A stretch of DNA of 17,298 nt from Spirogloea muscicola (Eukaryota; Streptophyta; Zygnematophyceae; Spirogloeales; Spirogloeaceae). Numbering within the stretch: position 1 is the first letter of the stretch; each line of letters opens with the position of its first letter. The position numbers were made by a program, and so were the translations under genes. The stretch is taken from assembly GCA_009602725.1 (NCBI GenBank), contig WELB01000215.1:222396-239693 (forward strand), read 5' to 3'. Of the stretch, positions 1-9,469 are shown one piece after another. A model generated the notes under the pieces. That model did not search any database and was not told the origin of the DNA. It was given only the letters and a program-made list of their open reading frames with translations.

Positions 1-50
<50 letters not shown>

Positions 51-132
51 CCCCCCCCTCCTCTCTCCGCTCGTCTCCCCCTCCCTTTCTCCCCCCTTCC
101 CTCCCTCCATCTCCGCCTCCCCCTCTCTTTCC
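1..132. repeat. TC microsatellite and polypyrimidine tract
   Basis: Positions 1-50 are an almost perfect (TC)n run, followed to about 132 by a C/T-only-like tract with C homopolymers. It lies about 410 bp upstream of the neprosin start codon. Pyrimidine-rich microsatellites are common in plant promoter and 5' leader regions, but nothing here proves a regulatory role. A shorter TC run precedes a related repeat remnant at 7107-7127. Confidence 0.9.
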
Positions 133-139
133 GGACCTC

Positions 140-200
140 GTCTACTCTTCTTTGAGCTGGCTTTTCACAGATATCGCCCCCTTCTGGAGATCACTCTCAT
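140..200 (+). repeat. Weak remnant of the dispersed retroelement 3' tail
   Basis: The segment has the order seen in the other tails of this window: a 'cggacct.gtc.act' block, a 'ttgagctggcttttcacag' hairpin region and an 'atcgcccccttctgg' block. The closest match is 7143-7210, which is also preceded by a TC run. Divergence is high, so this is a tentative assignment based on block order. Confidence 0.4.
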
Positions 201-545
201 CATAGCCCACAGCAGGCCGTCCAGGTTCTATCCCACGCTCTTCCTCTCCTTTTCCACACATCCTCCCGGCCCGATGTCTTGCTCCCTCCTGCCGTCCGCC
301 CCATGCCTCTTACGCACTGATAAGCCTCCCTCCGGCCCTTGCTGAAAACCCTCCTGCTGCCCACTCCCGCCAGCCCTTCCAGGCCGTGGTCTGCTTCTGA
401 CCGCCGCATTTGGCGAAGGAGAGACATACGCCGGCCAGGCCACCTCCTCCCACCCCACAGCCTCTAGGCTGGCCATCATCCTCGTTGAATGCCATCCGTT
501 GGACGGCGTCTGGCTGGTGGAAGACAGGCCTTGTGAGGCTTTGTG

Positions 546-3500
546 ATGGCAAGCGCGGCGATGCACCGTCTCCTGTTGCTCTGCTGCTTCCTGAGCGCCG
601 CCAGCTTGACAACAGGTAAGCTGCCGCTGAAGAGAGGGCATGTTACAACCAACCTCCCTTGCTAGCTGCTGTGAGCACGTTAATGTCCAGAGAAGCTTGA
701 GCAGGGAAGCTGAATACGAGTCTTATGTATAGCAAATGGTTGCGAATATGTGGAGGTTTGAGAGTTTACCAGCAAAGTGTGTTAATCTTACATGCCAGCT
801 CAGCCACGCTGCTTCAAGCCAAGGGTTCAGCAGATTGGGTGAACTGAAAGTCAAGATACGAGTGCCAATAGGGCAGCATGTTTTTGCTAGGACATTCTGG
901 CCAAATTCTGCGAGACGTGCACCTGGTGCCAAACTGCCCACAAAAGATAGATTTCTCAATTGCAGGTCAGGACCTGAAGGAAATCGATGCCTACTTGGCC
1001 GAGCGCAGTGCAGCAGTTGTCACAACGCTGAAGGTAAGTCATTTAAGATTACGTTCTGTACAGGAAGATTGAGCACCTTCTGAGCAGCAGGGCAAGCAGC
1101 TGTACAGCTGCTTGCCCTGCTTAGACTTGTCAGTCACTAAATGATATACCTGACACCCAGCATCAGCATCTCATGGTGCCAGGGAGAGGGTGAGAATGAC
1201 ATATATGACTGCGTGAATGTAACACAGCAATACTCCCTGCGACATCCTAGTATGAAGAACCACAAATTTCAGGTGGGCATCTCACAGGCCTGTGTCCCAA
1301 CAATGCTTGCCAGGCCTTCCTTGCAAACCTCTCTCTGCTACTCACCAATTTGGAAGTGTAGATACCTGGAGCCAGAGAGAGAACAAAGCGTATACTGGTG
1401 CTCAGCTGGTCAATCTGCTACTAGACCTGCTTTGGGGCACGTTAGTAGAGCACTAGGATGTGCATCTTAGAAGTCCTCAAAAATGAGGACGTCCACGTAT
1501 AAGTGTGAAGAGGTGCACAGCATCCGAATTTGCCTTGGCTGCGTCAGAAACTAACACCCATTAATTCACATGGCTTCAGATGAAGCCATCCAAGCTACCC
1601 AACATAACACTGGGGCCAAGTCCCTTCCCACCAAGCAAGAAGGAAACGTGCCCCAAAGGAACAATCCCTGTGTTGCGCCATGGAGGTGGGCACCTCAGGC
1701 CCTTATCGGACTTTGTGCCGTTGCTCCGCTAAGCTATAGAGACATGTTTCTCTTCAACTGACATTGTCATGTCTGATAGAGGTCTCCAGGGCTCCCACAT
1801 TGCTGAAGGAAAGCCCTGACGGATGGCAGTCTCAGATCTGAGTGTGGTGATCTGCTTCACTGCTGTTTGTTTCTTGGTGGCAGCCAAGGCAGTTCTTGCT
1901 GCCGGTTCAGTGGCAGCCTTCATGGCCAGGTATCCCACTGGATCCAGGAGTGCGCTTTTTGATACCCTACCAGAGGGTGCTGAGAAGCCAGCCGCTCTCA
2001 AGAATACGACTGACTCAACTGGTGGTCCAGTGCATATCATGCACCGGTCAGCAGCCAGCAGCTCAGGCCCTGTTGCGGAGGTAAGCTTGCAATTCACTTA
2101 CCTTCCCTGAGAAACTTCACAGACACGGACGCTTCTTGATCCACAGTAGCACTGTATGACTTGAGCTTCTTACATGCTAGCAACATTGAAGCAGTGCCTT
2201 AATGTGATCAGGACCAAATAAACCCTGATCAGCTGTTTAATACTGGGCTGCAGGCTGCTGTTGGCGTATATGGACCTACTCACATCTATGGGGCCACGGC
2301 ATATTTCAACCTTTATGCTCCATATGTTCAAAGCCCAAGTGAGTACAGTACCAGCCAAATGTGGCTATATTCAGGAAGCCCATCACGCGGGGATTTGACA
2401 GTCATTGAGGCCGGCTGGCAGGTATATTGTCTGACCCCTTGCTCGAGTGGGCCTTTCTGTAGGCCACGCCTCTACAGAAAGAAGAAGCTGCTTGCTATGT
2501 CTGCTCGTTCGTAAGTGCTTTGACTTCCATGGGAAACCCCTGGGGATGCACTCTGTGCACTTGGTTATTAGCCAAATGTCTTGTCACTGATGTCTACCAT
2601 GCGCTTGTCGTCCAAGCACTCACCCAGTGAGCATGTTCAACAAGAGCCTCGTGATTGGTTACAACCAGGTCCTGCTTGGCTCCTCAGGTCTTTCCCAAGT
2701 TGTATGGTGACAAGCAACCACATCTCTTCATCGCCTGGACGGTAAGCACTTGATGCTTCGGGTGTGAAGTCCGTGGCTTACGGTTCACGTCATGGCTGAC
2801 GTTGTCACAGCCACATTAGCTCCATTGACCTCCTTGCTTTGCTGAACTGCCTCATGCAGAGGGATAGCTACAGGAAGACAGGCTGCTACAATCTAGACTG
2901 CAAAGGCTTTGTTCAGACGAGCAGTAAAGTACGTCTTGGGGCTATACTCGGCCCCATCTCCAAAGCCGGCTCTGCCACACAATACTCAATAACTCTGACT
3001 ATCTTTAGGGTGAGTCACTCTGCAAGATCTTCCCAGCTGTATTATGGGCTTTTCGATGGTCAGTAATTTGTTGCATGCCTCCAGCCTTGATTCTCAGAAT
3101 GCTTATTTTCCGGTCTAGCAGGGGTGCATTTCAGACACAGACCATGTACTATTAGTTGACCTTGCAATAGCCTGTGGTGTCCTTCTCCAACAACCTTCTG
3201 ACATGTGACCTTGATGACATTAAAAATCCCTGTATCGTTGTTTCCCACAACCTCCTGAAACGTGGGTGTCCACAAGCTGCAGGACCCCAAGACAGGCAAT
3301 TGGTGGTTAGCCTTTGGAAAGACTTTGGTGGGCTACTGGCCACGTACCCTTCTTCCTAACCTCAAGTTCTATGCAAATTTTGTCCGATTTGGTGGCGAGG
3401 TCCTTGATACCCACCCCTCCGGTCTGCACACTCAGACAGACATGGGCAATGGGAATTTTGCAGCCTCTGGTGTGGCTGCTTATATCTCCAACATCGGATA

Positions 3501-3666
3501 CATTAACAGGTATACCCAGACTGTGAGTGTCGGGACAAGCCTCGATGGTTTGGTCAGCAATCCGCTCTGCTATGATATCGGCGGCGATTATGATGATTCG
3601 GAAGGTGGTCCTGGTGCATACATCCTTTTTGGTGGCCAGGGATATAACAAAGCCTGCCTGCATTAG
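546..3666 (+). CDS. Neprosin-family secreted glutamic peptidase (DUF239 with activation-peptide domain), 9 exons
   Basis: Exons: 546-615, 966-1033, 1183-1272, 1580-1685, 1884-2080, 2254-2421, 2688-2741, 2860-3009, 3283-3666. All introns (118-350 bp) are GT-AG and all phases agree, giving 428 residues, normal for the family. Residues 1-23 form a signal peptide (MHRLLLLCCFLSAAS core). Residues 25-110 match the neprosin activation peptide (NDIYDCV, LRHPSMKNHKFQ, CPKGTIPV). Residues 188-428 match the catalytic domain: IYGATAYFNLYAP, SEYSTSQMWL, VIEAGWQ, KLYGD, GCYNLDC, GNWWL, VGYWP, FGGEV, CYDI and GGQGYNKAC. Family knowledge: Nepenthes neprosin uses a glutamate pair; the equivalents are E229 (IEAGW) and E340 (GGEV), 111 residues apart, close to the family spacing. 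The expected role is extracellular cleavage of proline-containing proteins. N-glycosylation sequons are at N58 and N84. Exon 5 (residues 112-177) is poorly conserved and its acceptor is the least certain. No canonical AATAAA was seen nearby downstream. Confidence 0.93.
1086..1121. repeat. 36-bp perfect palindrome in intron 2 of the neprosin gene
   Basis: The left arm AGCAGGGCAAGCAGCTGT is followed directly by its exact reverse complement, centred between 1103 and 1104, with no spacer. It lies wholly inside the 149-bp intron 2. It could form a cruciform or an intronic RNA hairpin. No host element is recognisable around it. Confidence 0.95.
2453..2481. repeat. Short inverted repeat in intron 6 of the neprosin gene
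   Basis: CTTTCTGTAG (2453-2462) and CTACAGAAAG (2472-2481) are perfect 10-bp complements separated by 9 nt. It sits about 30 bp past the donor of intron 6. No function is assigned. Confidence 0.8.
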
Positions 3667-4200
3667 TGACAACCACCAAGCCTTCTGCAAGAGATAATCA
3701 TGTGCCTCGTCACCTTTCTGCTTGTTCTTCGATGACATGGGCACTTCGCTCTTGAGCTAGTATGCCTTGGAACAATTTAAGCAATTTCTAAACACATTGT
3801 CCCCAAAGATTGCTACAATGACACACTTGTAGAGGCTGCTTCAGGGAGGCCTTGAGATGAGAGTATGCTTGCAATTGAAATCCTTGGACCCATGTCCTTG
3901 TGCTTGCTTGTCCACCTTCAATGAACGTGCGCGGATGACAGAAGTGCTTAGTAGCCTGAAATGATTTTACCTTTCAATCGTTCCTTCGACCTCAGTTGCT
4001 AATCGTGAGTATTATTGAATGAATCTTTTCAGATTGATATCAAACGATGATGCACGTTGCTTTTGTTGAATATGAAAATATGCTGAATCAGTAGGTTGGT
4101 AGAATCACTCATTCCGCTGATTCTGCTAGGCCGATGAAAGTCTCTCTAGATAAGGGAGGCCCCGGCGGATGACAGGAGAGGCCCAAACAATCTTGTGGCT
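3667..4200. other. 3' flank of the neprosin gene, no gene seen
   Basis: This stretch should contain the 3' UTR of the neprosin gene. I found no canonical AATAAA, no coding signal and no repeat. Composition becomes more AT-rich towards 4080. Confidence 0.5.
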
Positions 4201-4207
4201 CTGAGTG

Positions 4208-4490
4208 CGGCGAGGCGGCGCTGTGTGGGCGGCGGTTCTGTGTCAGGCGAAGCGGCGCTGTGTGCGCGGCTGCTCTGTGTTGGCGAAGCGGCGCTGTGTG
4301 CGCGACGGCTCTGTGTGAGGCGAAGTGGCGCTGTGTGCGCGACGGCTCTGTGTGCGGCGAGGCGGCGCTGTGTGCGCGGCGGCTCTGTGTGCGACTAGGC
4401 GACGCTGCGTGCGCGACGGCTCTGTGTGCGGCAAGACGTTGCTGTGTGTGCGGCCAGGTGGAGCTGAGTGCTCGCCGGCTCTGTGTGTAA
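4208..4490. repeat. GC-rich minisatellite, unit about 37 bp, about 7 copies
   Basis: The anchor 'tctgtgt' recurs at intervals of 37, 36, 37, 37 and 37 bp (first bases 4236, 4273, 4309, 4346, 4383, 4420), then after a longer interval at 4479. Each unit consists of two related half-units of 18-19 bp, 'ggctctgtgtgcggcgag' and 'gcgctgtgtgcgcgac', so the array probably grew from a shorter ancestor. Reading frames open on both strands here because the repeat lacks stops. The unit is not a multiple of three, which argues against coding. It is CpG-rich. Confidence 0.85.
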
Positions 4491-5038
4491 TCAGGCAAGC
4501 CTTTGTGTTACTCTGAAGTCTTTGTGACCATGTCTGTGTCTGCATCTGCGCCAAGACGGGGACGGTCTGCTGGTCCTTCCACATCAAGACAGGAAGTGGC
4601 TGTAAGACATGAAGGACAGGTACAGGATTCAGATCGTGAACAGCAGGTTCAGGTTGCAGGACAAGAAAGGAGAGGGCAGGCGGAGCAAGAAAACTTTCAG
4701 CTTTTACTGTTCTGAAGCTAAGCAATGCACACAAAGCTACGTATCTGCTACTTTTCAAGTCATATTTTCTCATCATGCCGTTACTGCAACTCTTAGTTTC
4801 TACTTGTTGAGGTATTACAGTGCTCTTGGGGTTTCCTTCATTCGAGTATGTCTCTATTTAGTCTCCTTCAAGTCTAGAACACCTTTGCCCAGATCGATGT
4901 TTCTAATCCATAAGCTTGGAGGAATTTTACAGAGAGTCACAGGTTTCATGACTGGATCTAGTATCATACTTCACCATCCAATTGGGTCTACAAGTAGTGC
5001 ATAGAGATACTGGGGATAATCCACTTGCTGTTGTTTAG
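4491..5038. other. No recognisable gene
   Basis: An open frame of 131 codons begins at 4609, but its composition (hydrophobic and basic residues, no motifs) and the lack of a splice context or relatives suggest chance. No repeat was recognised. Confidence 0.4.
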
Positions 5039-5362
5039 GTAGCAGAAGGCACGCAAGATGTAGCATCGATGGAGAAGGTAGACTATCCAGCTTTCGAGGA
5101 GATTCTCATTGATCGTGGAAAGCTGCTGAAAGTGTTCTAGTTGTGTAGAGACCAACTGGCGTGTCAGTATTTCAAAATAAGTGAAATGTCGTCGAGAAGG
5201 CACGAGTGGGACGAGTCTATCTTTAGCATGAAGCACTATATATCCCTGTCCAATCAGATAATGGCAATGTCTGACGAGGTTCTTGTCTCATCATACTCTA
5301 GCTATGCAGATGGCTTCACAACGACAAAGCCATCAGGCATTGTCAAAACTGGCCGAGAGTGA
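5039..5362 (+). pseudogene. Unrecognised open stretch with one in-frame TAG, possible gene relic
   Basis: After a fair acceptor context (tgctgttgtttag, ending at 5038), one frame stays open for 108 codons except for TAG at 5138-5140. The translation has a balanced, protein-like composition (EGTQDVASMEKVDYPAFEE before the stop; EWDESIFSMKHYISLSNQI after it) and ends at TGA 5360-5362. I do not recognise a family. It may be a decayed terminal exon, or chance. The upstream exon, if any, was not found. Confidence 0.25.
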
Positions 5363-5365
5363 GAA

Positions 5366-6659
5366 CAGTAGCACAGCCAAAGCTCAACTCTGTTCCAGTC
5401 TCAATGCTTCATCAAGCAAGAATAGATGACATCATTTAGGCTAAGCTCACCAATATTGTCTCCGTCACCTATTTGAAAAACGGCATTTTTACCCTACAAC
5501 CAAGCTAACCTGGTCAACTGGCTTCGAAAATAAGTGCAAAAAGATGGAAAGGAAAATCATACCTACTTATTAGCACCAACAATCCAAAGAAGCTGAGCCT
5601 AACGAATTATTGCGGACGTTATAGTAGCTACTCAGCTCTGCATAGTTTGTTGTCTGGCTTCTGCAGCAGCCTCGCTTCTCTTGGTGAAGATTTTGATCAT
5701 CAGTTTGTGTACCTCATATTGCGATAACAAGCGCACAATTTCTCTATTCACTTCCGATTGCTTGTTTGACATATGACATACTGCAATCAGTGTATCAAGT
5801 AGGGTTCAATGGATGGGAAAAGCGAGTCATAGCAGCAAGAGGCTCAGAGAAATGGAGGTCAGAAACAAGGGCACAAATGCATGACTGCAGGAAGTAATCC
5901 TATCTGGGCCCTGTGGCTGGTGGAATTTGCCCATGTGTGAGGACGTTGAGGCTTTGCGATGGCAGTGTTTACAGCAAGTCATCTGTCATATTCTCCTGTA
6001 ATTGTTAATCGTCTGGCGTTCCTAATTGTCTAGCTTGACGCCCTCCATCTCGGCGGATGGCGCAAACGATGGCTCAGGCGGCCCCATCATGCGCCCGAGT
6101 CAGTCAATGACCCCTGAATTGCTTTGGTTGGTTGGCGCTTCCTGCTCGCTGCCATTCTAGGCTTTGGTCGCCATTGCAATCTCCAAATCTGGGTGTCACC
6201 CTAGTCATGATCATTGTTTGTAGACACGAATTGTGCTGGGCGCCGGCTCGCTTGTAAAGCAGAGGCCGCAGCTAGATTACCGCCAGCACGCAGGTGCAAG
6301 GCTTGGGCCATGGACCGCTTGAGGGGTATGGACAGGCGCATGCGCAACACTGCGCTATCGAGCCAGCGAAGTTGAGTCGAGAGAAGCTTCCTGGTCTCCC
6401 GCTAATGGCGTGCCACTAATGATGACTTACCACTAATGATCTACGGCTAATGGTTCCGGAATGCGCCTTCGTCGGCGTCGCGCGCCAGAATTTGAGTTGG
6501 GCCTTGGTCGCCATCAATTTTATTCCACTATGCGCCTGCGTGAATGTCGCAGTGCAGCTTCAAGGCTGAGGTAACGGGAGGGCCAAACGTGAACGCTGGT
6601 GGTGGCTGTGGAGGGCAAAGCGCAGGAACCCGAGCGAGAAGAAGCGGCTCTCCCAACGC
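5366..6659. other. No recognisable gene
   Basis: No frame looks coding. A short stretch at 5914-5964 resembles the region around the neprosin start codon (511-550), including 'ggctggtggaa' and 'gaggctttg.gatggca'. Positions 6411-6450 contain three spaced 'ctaatg(at/gc)' words. Nothing else could be assigned. Confidence 0.4.
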
Positions 6660-6862
6660 AGCCTCTGGCTATAGACAGAGGACCCGCTATCCGGAGACTA
6701 GTTTCCCTGACCTGCTGCTGCTCAACACGGATATTGAGCACTTAGTGGCCACTTGAGTCGCTGTGTGCTTCAACAATTTTCTGGCCCCTTCGAGCTTTGT
6801 TCGTTCTCTTTTCTGGTCTGCCAATCTAAGCCATCGCCCTCTACTGGAAGAGTCTTTTCTCC
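6660..6862 (+). mobile_element. 5'-truncated copy of the retroelement family: ORF end plus 3' tail
   Basis: Blocks in order: 'gcctctggctatagacagag', 'gagactagtttccctgacctgctgctgctcaac', 'gagcacttagtggccactt', 'ctggccccttcg', a decayed hairpin region and 'gccatcgccctctactggaag'. The same order recurs at 12810-12990 on this strand and at about 11295-11050 on the other. Translated, it gives a SGYRQRTRYPETSFPDLLLL-like end comparable with SHSDLLLL in the copy at 16627-17049. After 6862, 'ccgagggctgt' may begin an inverted tail. Confidence 0.7.
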
Positions 6863-7106
6863 AACGCGGCCGAGGGCTGTAACAATGAAGCCCACTGTAG
6901 ACCTTGCTCAAGAATATACATGGTCCCGTGTAATCTAGGGAACGCTGAGCATGCCAGCTGAGTAACCACTAGTTAGTAAGAGAGTTATAAAGAGACGCGC
7001 TGACGCGATGTAGACCACCGAGTAAAGCACCAGGCGAAAGAGAGGAGAGCCCCAAGTCGAGCAGGACAGCCAATTTCCCGCGGAACAAGTGATTGTTACA
7101 ATAGGC

Positions 7107-7400
7107 AGTCTCTCTCTCTCTCTCTCCCTTACCCACCCCAATTTCGGACCTTGTCCACTGTTTTGGGCTCGCCTGTCACAGCATCACCCCCTTATGTGAA
7201 TGACTTTCATTCTGCCCAACTTTCCTCCCTCTTTCTCGCTCTCAAATACGGACCTTTTCCTTCTATTTGGTGACGTCTCGCTGACATCTTGGAGACCAGT
7301 ATGTTGTACATACCTTTGGGCTGGCCTTTCACAGCCACCAGTCAATCTGGCCGCGCTTTCTTCTATTTTGGGCTGGCCTTTCACAGCCACTGCCTTAAAC
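7107..7400 (+). repeat. TC run followed by two or three 3'-tail remnants of the same family
   Basis: A short TC run (7107-7127) precedes 'cggaccttgtccactgttttgggctcgcctgtcacagcatc' blocks at 7143-7190. Two further hairpin blocks 'gggctggcctttcacagcca' occur at about 7319-7339 and 7371-7391. They look like nested or tandem tails of the family. Confidence 0.65.
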
Positions 7401-7960
7401 TCGAAGTGTTGACTTGATTTGGGCTAGCCTTCACCTTACAGCTAAGCCGGTACCTAGCAGGTACCAGTGATTAGGAAGTCAAGGTGTGTCGTAGACCCGA
7501 GGCAAGCTAATGGCCTTTTCGGCTTCTCTACAGAGAGAAGTGGGCTGCATTCACGTTGCGATGGCGGCAGGACGCCGAGACGCGTCTGTGCAAAGATGCT
7601 AGGAAACTTGTTGAGGGTGGATAGCGCGTATTGCCTGATTGAAGCACGGCGGGAGAAATCACGCTAGCGACTTCATCTCACATGAGACCAAAGATGAGTC
7701 TGCATCATATATCCACGTGTCCACATTTGATATCATTGCCAAACCATGGATGAGCCGCCGATATAGTTCTACATGTCTACATGTTTATATGTCTACATGA
7801 CAGCTCCTCTGGGGCGGAGTCAAGTGACTCTGGAGAAGAAGCTCTATCAGCAATGACTGTTGACGGCCAGCCCAGATTGAATGGACAAGGTGACGTTGAA
7901 GGAGAGAAGTATATTGCACTCTACTAATATTACAGCCGTTTGTTTAGTCCAAGTCGCAGA
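7401..7960. other. No recognisable gene; small repeats only
   Basis: There is a GGTACC inverted pair around 7449-7465 and three 'tctacatg' words at 7768-7799. No coding signal or known RNA was recognised. Confidence 0.4.
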
Positions 7961-8000
7961 TCTTAAGTGCTGCCGCTGGATCTTAACTGCTGCCGCTGGC
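7961..8000. repeat. 20-bp tandem duplication
   Basis: Positions 7961-7980 (tcttaagtgctgccgctgga) and 7981-8000 match at 18 of 20 bases. They lead into an imperfect GCN-rich tract (to about 8070) that makes an Ala-rich open frame, which I regard as a by-product of the low complexity. Confidence 0.8.
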
Positions 8001-8689
8001 GCTGCCTCCGCAGCCGCCACCAGTGTCGCTGCAATCGTCGCAGCCATCGCCAGTGTTGCCGTCATGGCAGGGCCATCTTCACAAGCAGTATCCACTCCTA
8101 TAGACAGTGCTCGAGCTTCAACAACCCTCCCAGGTCGATATTCCTCCTCGCATGCACTGCATTAAGGTGACAAGAAGCGGGTAAGCCGTCCCTGCTCTGC
8201 TGCACAAGTAAGTAGGCCGGCCGCACTAATGGCTGCGTTAGCACAACATACAGCCAGACCCGCCCTCTATCCCGCAGCGTATCTTCGGCCAACTACTTCT
8301 GCAAGTGAGTGCCAACTCCGGGGTTCCCTATGCATCATTTATCCGGAATTCATAAAGTTCCATGGAAAGAAAGCTACTTGTTATCGGTTGCAGACGAACA
8401 TGGTGCAGAAGTACTAGGCAGATTATACTTTGATGGATTATCGGAACTGAAGGTGCAGGAGAATCTCATAAGACAAGTCTCTGGAATCATCCGATTTCCT
8501 CCAACTTTATTCACTTGCTATTGGCACCACTCAGCTGACAAAGCTGGTACGCCATTCTCCAACACGCCGCAGACTGAGCTCCATCCACACGGCATTTTTT
8601 CTGTGATTGTCATCGCTGCCTTCTTGCACGTTATACGAAGCATCGGCGCGGTCCAAGTCAAGCATGATTTTACTTCAATTGACTCAAAG

Positions 8690-9150
8690 AGCACTGTGTC
8701 TAATTGGGCCTTATGGTGGTCCTTGTGGGCAAGGAGCTTGTGCGGTTACTGCACCAGGCGGGCATCGCTTCCAACTCATGTCCATCAACCTGCTCTATGC
8801 CACTAGGATCGCCAACGGCCATCTCTACATCTGTCGCCTTCTCATTCATGAGCCGCACAGGCGCGCTGCCACAGCGTGCCTAGAAGTGCCTCGCGACACT
8901 TTGGCATTGCCATTCACAATGGCGGATTCTCGCTGTTCTATGCTGTCATGTCTGCTGCCGGCTCGCCCTTCTACATCTTCAGACCTTCTTCTAGGTCAGC
9001 CAGCCAGCCTGGTACTCATCACGCTAATTACTGAGCCCAACTCCTCAAAGACTTTGACAGCAGATTTTCAAGTCATTGGGCCCACGCTGGGGTGACTCTC
9101 CGCCATGCCTCAGTGGAAATCTGGAGAAGCACAGCACCAGAGTTTATTTT
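8690..9150 (+). pseudogene. Patchwork of coding-like segments in shifting frames, identity uncertain
   Basis: One frame reads LIGPYGGPCGQGACAVTAPG and continues with GHRFQLMSI and YATRIANGH. A +1 shift then gives SVAFSFMSRTGALPQRA before a stop, and further on the same frame gives RHFGIAIHNGGFSLFYAV and, after another stop, HASVEIWRSTAPEFIF. The GPxGGxxG opening followed by alternating beta-like strands is faintly like a jacalin-type lectin, but later hallmarks of that fold are absent, so the assignment is weak. The frame changes and stops suggest a decayed gene or unrecognised introns. Confidence 0.22.
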
Positions 9151-9469
9151 CTAAACATTCTTCATAGATGTACCTGGCGCACATGCAGCTTGGTGCGTAC
9201 ACCTCTATCAAGCTTGTCTGCCAGCTTCTCCTGTTTGCAAATTGATTTGAATCAGGCCCTAGATCTCGTACCAGACGTGCACTTAGTCACTCGGCATCTT
9301 CCATGCCTTCTGTACGCTTTCGGTGCTCGTCTCTCCTCGCTCCAAGGCGACCTAGCCTCGGTGTATGCTCAGGAGGCGGAGCTAATGCAAGCCAAGGTGG
9401 CGTTAGCTCCCAGCCCGACTGGCACTACACTCTTAGTGGCGACCCTCGCCGATAAGTACTACTGAAGGC

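Noticed and set aside
4109-4776. Minus-strand repetitive frames rich in HTEPSRTQRR
   Set aside because: They are produced by the minisatellite. The 37-bp period moves the frame, so two frames show the same peptide words.
7881-8165. Ala-rich open frame
   Set aside because: It is explained by the GCN-rich low-complexity tract and the 20-bp tandem duplication. It has no domain.
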